DNA of 64,000 nt from Deinococcus arcticus (lineage in GTDB: Bacteria > Deinococcota > Deinococci > Deinococcales > Deinococcaceae), in the NCBI RefSeq assembly GCF_003028415.1, contig NZ_PYSV01000011.1, positions 1 to 64,000 of the forward strand, written 5' to 3'. The position numbers and the translations under genes are program-made. Below, in pieces: positions 60,018 through 64,000 of the stretch. Numbering within the stretch: the stretch's first letter is position 1; each line of letters opens with the position of its first letter. Under the pieces are notes generated by a model. It saw nothing but the letters and a program-made list of their open reading frames with translations. It searched no databases and was not told the origin of the DNA.

Positions 60018-61316
60018 TCACGGCGCCGTGTTCACGCGCACTTGAGCGGCAGGCACCGGCGTGAAGGTCAGCTGGCGCAGGTCGGTGCCGTTCACGCGGT
60101 AGACGAGCAGCGCCCGCTGGCCTTGCTGGCTGGCGAACAGCAACTCGGGCAGGGTGCTGACCACGCGCGCAAAGCCAGTGTCCTGGCCCTGGGCCAGCGG
60201 CGCCGGCAGCTGGCCATTCTGCACAGGATTCAGGGTCAGAGTGTACAGGCGCCCACTGGGGGCGGCACTGCGCACGAACGCGGCGTTGCTGAGGGTGGCA
60301 TACAGAGCGCCGTCCGGGGCCTGGACAAGCAGGCGGTGGCCAGCCGGGTCGGGCGTCAGGGTGGCGGGCGTGACCCCCAGGGCGGTGCCCATTTGACCGG
60401 GCACCCGGGGCAGATGCGGGCTGAGCTGGTCGTACATGATCCGGGCGTACAGGTCGGTGGCCAGGACCGGGGCCGCTGGACTGCCCAGCTGCAGGCGGGC
60501 CGGGCCAACGGTCAGGGTGGGGTTGCGCAGCCCCGTGATCTGCAGCGGGACCGTGAGGCTCTGCTTGAGGGCGTACACCAGCGCCGCGCCGCTCACATAG
60601 GTGTCGGCCCCCACCTGCTGGGTCTGGTACGACAGGTCCAGCACCTGCCGGGGCGACTCGCCGGGAAAGGTCAACTCGACCTGCCGCTGATCGGCCAGGG
60701 GCGTCACCGTCACGCCGGCCGCCCGCAGGGCCGCGTAGACATCGGCCAGGCGCAGCAGATTGGCGGCGTAGGTGGGCGGCTGCGCCTGACGGCAATCCTC
60801 GGCCAGCGCCGCCTCGCCGTTCGGCGCCGCCAGGGTGCGGCGCAGGTAAGCGGCGTGGGCGGGCTCTACGCGCCCCAGCACGCTGGCCTGCAACTGCGCG
60901 CGCCCGGCCGGGGTGGCCTGCAGCCGCTGGGCGGTGGCCGCCGTGGCGCCGGGCACCAGCCGCACATACAGTTCTTCCAGCGTGCAGGCGGGGCCCATGC
61001 GGGGGTCCAGGATGGCCTGCACCGTGCCCACCTGCGCGGCGGCCTGCAGGCTCAGCAGCCCGGCAATGCCCAGGGCCAGGGTGCCCCGCACGGCGGCGGG
61101 CAGGCTGTGCACGCGGCTCAGCTCCAGGGCAATGGCGCCGGGGTGGCCCAGGTCGCGCAGGGCGGCCTGCTCGGCGGCTTCAGGGCTCAGGCCGCACAGC
61201 CGGTGGCGGTACACCTTGTCTTCCACAGCGCCGCGCAGTTCCTGCTGGACGTCGCGTTTCTTCTGGCCCCACAGGCCGCGCGTGGCCCGGCGCACAAACT
61301 GGTCCGTGGCGCTCAT
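60018..61316 (-). CDS. Permease-prefix-domain protein paired with PadR
   Basis: A 432-residue protein. The N-terminus (QFVRRATRGLWGQKKRDVQQELRGAVEDKVYRH...LGHPGAIALEL) is the short prefix domain often found with PadR regulators; one membrane helix near residues 78-95 leads to a ~330-residue, probably extracytoplasmic, domain of unknown type. Its ATG overlaps the padR stop by 4 bases. It may sense or respond to the same signal as PadR. Confidence 0.75.
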   Translation of the reverse strand: MSATDQFVRRATRGLWGQKKRDVQQELRGAVEDKVYRHRLCGLSPEAAEQAALRDLGHPGAIALELSRVHSLPAAVRGTLALGIAGLLSLQAAAQVGTVQAILDPRMGPACTLEELYVRLVPGATAATAQRLQATPAGRAQLQASVLGRVEPAHAAYLRRTLAAPNGEAALAEDCRQAQPPTYAANLLRLADVYAALRAAGVTVTPLADQRQVELTFPGESPRQVLDLSYQTQQVGADTYVSGAALVYALKQSLTVPLQITGLRNPTLTVGPARLQLGSPAAPVLATDLYARIMYDQLSPHLPRVPGQMGTALGVTPATLTPDPAGHRLLVQAPDGALYATLSNAAFVRSAAPSGRLYTLTLNPVQNGQLPAPLAQGQDTGFARVVSTLPELLFASQQGQRALLVYRVNGTDLRQLTFTPVPAAQVRVNTAP

Positions 61317-61642
61317 GCCAGACCGCCAATCACGCCGCGCACGGCGCGGGCAAACTGCTCGTAGCGTTCCCGCTGGGCGCGCAGTTCGGTCTGGCCGCTG
61401 GGCGTCAGGGTGTACACCTTTACCGGACTGCCGCCCCGGGGCAGCACCTGAAACTCGCCGCGCAGAAAGCCCTGCTTTTCCAGGCGGTGCAGCGCAGGGT
61501 ACAGGGTGCCCTCGCGCAGGGCAAAGTACCCGTCGGTGGCGGCCTGCACGTCGGCAATAATCTGGCCGCCGTAGCGGGGGCCATGTTCCAGACTGGCCAG
61601 GAGAAGAAGGTCGAGGTGGCCTTTGAGTTGCTGCGCGTCCAT
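61313..61642 (-). CDS. PadR family transcriptional regulator
   Basis: A 109-residue winged-helix regulator. LKGHLDLLLLASLEHGPRYGGQII and FALREGTLYPALHRLEKQGFLRGEF...VKVYTLTPSG are typical. PadR proteins repress their own operon and release DNA on a ligand. AAAAGGAGCCCC precedes the ATG. A palindrome 40 bases upstream is the likely operator. Confidence 0.93.
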   Translation of the reverse strand: MDAQQLKGHLDLLLLASLEHGPRYGGQIIADVQAATDGYFALREGTLYPALHRLEKQGFLRGEFQVLPRGGSPVKVYTLTPSGQTELRAQRERYEQFARAVRGVIGGLA

Positions 61643-61681
61643 GGGGCTCCTTTTCGGGGCCACCGGGGTGACCTCGTTTGG

Positions 61682-61697
61682 CGATGTACTGACATCG
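61682..61697 (-). promoter_or_regulatory. Putative PadR operator
   Basis: CGATGT-CAGT-ACATCG on the minus strand is a perfect 6-bp inverted repeat with the ATGT/ACAT half sites common to PadR operators (usually farther apart). It lies 40 bases before padR and overlaps a possible -10 (TACGAT), so autorepression is plausible. Confidence 0.6.
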
Positions 61698-61797
61698 TAA
61701 ACCGAGGATCATCGGAAAGCAAGGGCGGGTGGGGAGGGAGGTGCCGGCTGAAGCTTGCGGGCAAGGCAGGCTGTCTTGCCCCCGCCCAGCTGCCGAC

Positions 61798-62034
61798 TCA
61801 GCGGTGGTCAAGCACCTGAAAGGTCCAGGCACGTACCCCGGCCGGCACGGCCAGCGGCGGCACCTCTGTGGTCCAGCGGCTGGCCACCAGACTCAGCTCC
61901 GGCTGGGCCGGGCTGAGCAGCAATTCAGCGCCCAGAAAGCCCGGTTGCCCCGGCAGGCTCTCCAGAAAGGCGTGCAGGGCGGCGCGGCTGGACAGGCCCT
62001 GGCGCCCCTCGGCGTAATGCACCCAGGCGCTCAT
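61798..62034 (-). CDS. Small ABM-like (DUF4188/antibiotic monooxygenase-fold) protein
   Basis: A 78-residue protein with a ferredoxin-like pattern: WVHYAEGRQ, AALHAFLESLPGQPGFLGAELLLS, LSLVASRWTTE. This is the layout of short ABM-domain proteins, although the usual catalytic residues are not obvious. Its ATG overlaps the peptidase stop by 4 bases. Confidence 0.55.
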   Translation of the reverse strand: MSAWVHYAEGRQGLSSRAALHAFLESLPGQPGFLGAELLLSPAQPELSLVASRWTTEVPPLAVPAGVRAWTFQVLDHR

Positions 62035-62870
62035 GGATAGAAGCTCAGGGGGTCGCGCGGGGTCCAGTTCTCGCCCGGCCCCCAGCGCAGGTAGGTGCCG
62101 AAATGCAGGTGCGGCCCGGTGCTGCGCCCGGTGTTGCCCACCCGCCCCACCAGTTGGCCCTGCACCACCTGTTCTCCGGCGCGCACCAGTGTGGCGCTGA
62201 GGTGGGCGTAACGGGTGATCCAGCCGCCGCCGTGCTCCAGCACCACCGTCCAGCCCCAGCCCCGGGCAAAGTCCGCGCGGGCCTCCAGCACCCGGCCAGC
62301 CCGCGCCGCCACCACCGGCGTGCCCACCGGCGCGCTGATGTCTATGCCGTAATGCATCTCGTGCTGGCCCAGCAGTTCCCGCTCGCCGTAGCCGCTGCTG
62401 ACGCTGTGGTGGCCCGTGACCGGCCACAGCCACAGGCCCCGGCCGCCGGCGGTGCTGGCGGTGCGGATGGTGGCGCCGCCCGTGGCTGGGCGGGCCACCG
62501 GCGCCGCACCCCCACGCGCCGGAATCTGCAGGGTGGCCCCGGCCCATACGGCCCGCCCGCCCCGGTACTGCGGGTTGGCCTGCAGCAGCGCCCCCAGGCT
62601 CACCCCGGCGCGCGCCGCAATGCTGCTCAGGTTCTCGCCCGGGGCCACCACGTAGCGGCGCCCGGGGGTGGGCCGCTCCGGCACGGTCAGCACCCAGCCG
62701 GCCTGCAGCGCGCCGCCGCGCAGCCGGGGGTTGCTGGCCTGCAGTTGCGCCGGGCTCAGCCCGTGGCGCGCGGCGATGCCGCCCAGGGTGTCACCCGGCT
62801 TCACGCGGTAGGACGCGGCGCTGGTCACCGTGCCCAGCAGAAGCAGACCAACCATGAAGAAACGCTTCAC
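62031..62870 (-). CDS. LysM/M23 family cell-wall peptidase
   Basis: A 279-residue exported protein. Signal peptide KRFFMVGLLLLGTVTSAAS; two LysM domains (YRVKPGDTLGGIAARHGLS, YVVAPGENLSSIAARAGVS) bind peptidoglycan; the C-terminal M23 domain has HYGIDISAPVGTPVVAA and the zinc motif HLHFG. It should cut or modify cell-wall peptide bridges. GTG 62870 is chosen because TATGCT lies 7 bases before it, a leaderless arrangement that also exposes the signal at once. Confidence 0.93.
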   Translation of the reverse strand: MKRFFMVGLLLLGTVTSAASYRVKPGDTLGGIAARHGLSPAQLQASNPRLRGGALQAGWVLTVPERPTPGRRYVVAPGENLSSIAARAGVSLGALLQANPQYRGGRAVWAGATLQIPARGGAAPVARPATGGATIRTASTAGGRGLWLWPVTGHHSVSSGYGERELLGQHEMHYGIDISAPVGTPVVAARAGRVLEARADFARGWGWTVVLEHGGGWITRYAHLSATLVRAGEQVVQGQLVGRVGNTGRSTGPHLHFGTYLRWGPGENWTPRDPLSFYP

Positions 62871-62936
62871 GCCGCGTAGCATAGGTCTCATGCCCGCCGC
62901 GCACCGTGAGAAAGCCCGCGCTTCACAGGGCCCCTC

Positions 62937-63761
62937 ATGACCCACCCGCTCCCCACCTCGCCTCTGCGCTTCCAGCCCCCGGACGGCTGCCAGCGCCTGC
63001 GCCTGACGGTGGCCTGGGACGGCGCGCCTTACGCCGGTTGGCAGGCCCAGGCCAATGCCCCCAGTGTGCAGGACACCCTGCACGCGGCCTTTGCGCGGCT
63101 GGGGCCCGCGCCTTTTCGCCCGGTCGCTGCTGGCCGCACGGACGCGGGCGTCCACGCCGAGGCCATGCCGGTGCATGTGGACCTGCCCGCCGACTTCCGC
63201 GTGCCGCCAGCGCGGCTGGCGCGCGCCCTGAACGCGTGGTTGCCCCCCACGGTGGCGGTGCTGGACGCGGCCCCGGCCCCCCCCGGCTTCCACGCCCGGT
63301 TTTCCTGCCTGGAGCGGCGCTACGTGTACCGGCTGTGGTGCGCGCCGCAGCGCCATCCGCTGTGGGCGGGCCGGGCGCTGCATGTGCCGCAGCCGCTGGA
63401 CATGGCCGCCATGAACGCCGCCGCGCAGGCCCTGACCGGCACACACGACTTCGCTGCCTTCGCCACCCAGGAAGACCGCCAGACCGTGCGCGAACTGCGC
63501 GCCCTGACGGTGGTGCCGGGCCCCGGGGCAAACGGAGACGGGATCTGGGCCATTCATGTGCACGGCGAGAGTTTCCTGCGCCACATGGTGCGCGGGCTGG
63601 TGGGCACGCTGCTACTGGCCGGGCAGGGCAAACTGGACCCGGCCGGGGTGGCGGCCATTCTGCGCAGCCGCCAGCGCGCGCAGGCAGGCGCGAATGTGGC
63701 GCCGGACGGCCTGTATTTTGCGGGCGCCCTTTACCCGGGCGACCCGGCCAGCACCACATAG
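62937..63761 (+). CDS. truA: tRNA pseudouridine synthase A
   Basis: A 274-residue enzyme that makes pseudouridine at positions 38-40 of tRNA anticodon arms. [14 protein letters not shown] and the catalytic GRTDAGVHA (D69) are clear, and [15 protein letters not shown] is the C-terminal tRNA-binding helix. It is divergent from the M23 gene and overlaps the next gene on the opposite strand by 31 bases. Confidence 0.95.
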   Translation: MTHPLPTSPLRFQPPDGCQRLRLTVAWDGAPYAGWQAQANAPSVQDTLHAAFARLGPAPFRPVAAGRTDAGVHAEAMPVHVDLPADFRVPPARLARALNAWLPPTVAVLDAAPAPPGFHARFSCLERRYVYRLWCAPQRHPLWAGRALHVPQPLDMAAMNAAAQALTGTHDFAAFATQEDRQTVRELRALTVVPGPGANGDGIWAIHVHGESFLRHMVRGLVGTLLLAGQGKLDPAGVAAILRSRQRAQAGANVAPDGLYFAGALYPGDPASTT

Positions 63762-64000
63762 CGTTCCTCGCGGTAGGGCAGGCCCTGGGGCCCGGCCTGC
63801 TGGTCCCAGTCAGGCAGGCGCCCGGATTCCTGCATCCAGTCGCAGCGCGTGGCCCAGGCCTCGCGGGTGGGCACGCGCGCCTGCACGCTCACCTGCCATT
63901 CGCCCAGCACCGGCCAGCCCACGGCGGCCAGTCGCTGCGGCACCTGCGGCACATGCAGCCGGGGCCCCACGTACAGAAAGCGGGCGCCGGGCGCCGCCAG
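63731..64000 (-). CDS. Partial gene at the right edge
   Basis: An open frame runs from beyond the window to a stop at 63731, giving at least 89 residues (visible: [21 protein letters not shown]...[28 protein letters not shown]). It ends inside the 3' end of truA. The length and amino-acid use look coding, but the family cannot be told from this part. Confidence 0.5.
   Translation of the reverse strand: MAAPGARFLYVGPRLHVPQVPQRLAAVGWPVLGEWQVSVQARVPTREAWATRCDWMQESGRLPDWDQQAGPQGLPYREERYVVLAGSPG

Overview
This window reads as the chromosomal replication-origin region of a Deinococcus (phylum Deinococcota). The evidence is the very high G+C content, an SSB protein with two OB folds, a 17-bp palindrome of the Deinococcus radiation/desiccation response type in front of ssb, a probable bacillithiol-disulfide reductase, and the order dnaA, a DnaA-box cluster, dnaN, with mnmG (gidA), rsmG (gidB), parA and parB nearby. 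Many genes have a TANNNT -10 box only 5-8 bases before the start codon, the layout of leaderless mRNAs that are common in this group.

Layout. 0-13.5 kb: the 5' end of a 16S rRNA gene and its promoter (minus strand), prfB with its programmed frameshift, a small protein kinase, an acetyltransferase and DinB-like pair, the rpsF-ssb-rpsR-rplI ribosomal/SSB cluster, rny, two tiny promoter-terminator units, a coupled trmK/YqhA/MOSC operon and tyrS with a structured leader. 13.5-20 kb: eno-pyk, dnaN, oriC and dnaA; a second group of DnaA boxes lies between tyrS and pyk. 20-31 kb: an epimerase, dprA, a two-component system, a branched-chain-type 2-oxoacid dehydrogenase operon (E1 alpha, E1 beta, E2) behind a TetR-type palindrome, and a PLP enzyme. 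31-36 kb: mnmG, a small LAGLIDADG-like gene, rsmG, parA and parB, with two parS-like repeats around the end of mnmG. 37-42.4 kb: a nucleotide-metabolism operon (thyA, dCMP deaminase, folA) that appears to have been invaded by two GIY-YIG homing endonuclease genes; remnants of the old thyA 3' end and of both ends of the old dCMP deaminase gene remain beside intact copies. 42.4-64 kb: fumC, a group of secreted or lipoprotein genes around a large MalT/SARP-like regulator, nth, fmt-def, surE, a DUF1989/GntA-like pair, a PadR operon, an M23 peptidase and truA.

The most notable points are the homing-endonuclease-remodelled thyA/dCMP deaminase/folA operon, the twin promoter-terminator micro-units after rny, the second DnaA-box cluster 4.4 kb from oriC, and several structured intergenic repeats (13.9/59.6 kb and 56.2/56.7 kb). 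All functions are inferred from reading the sequence; no database search was run.
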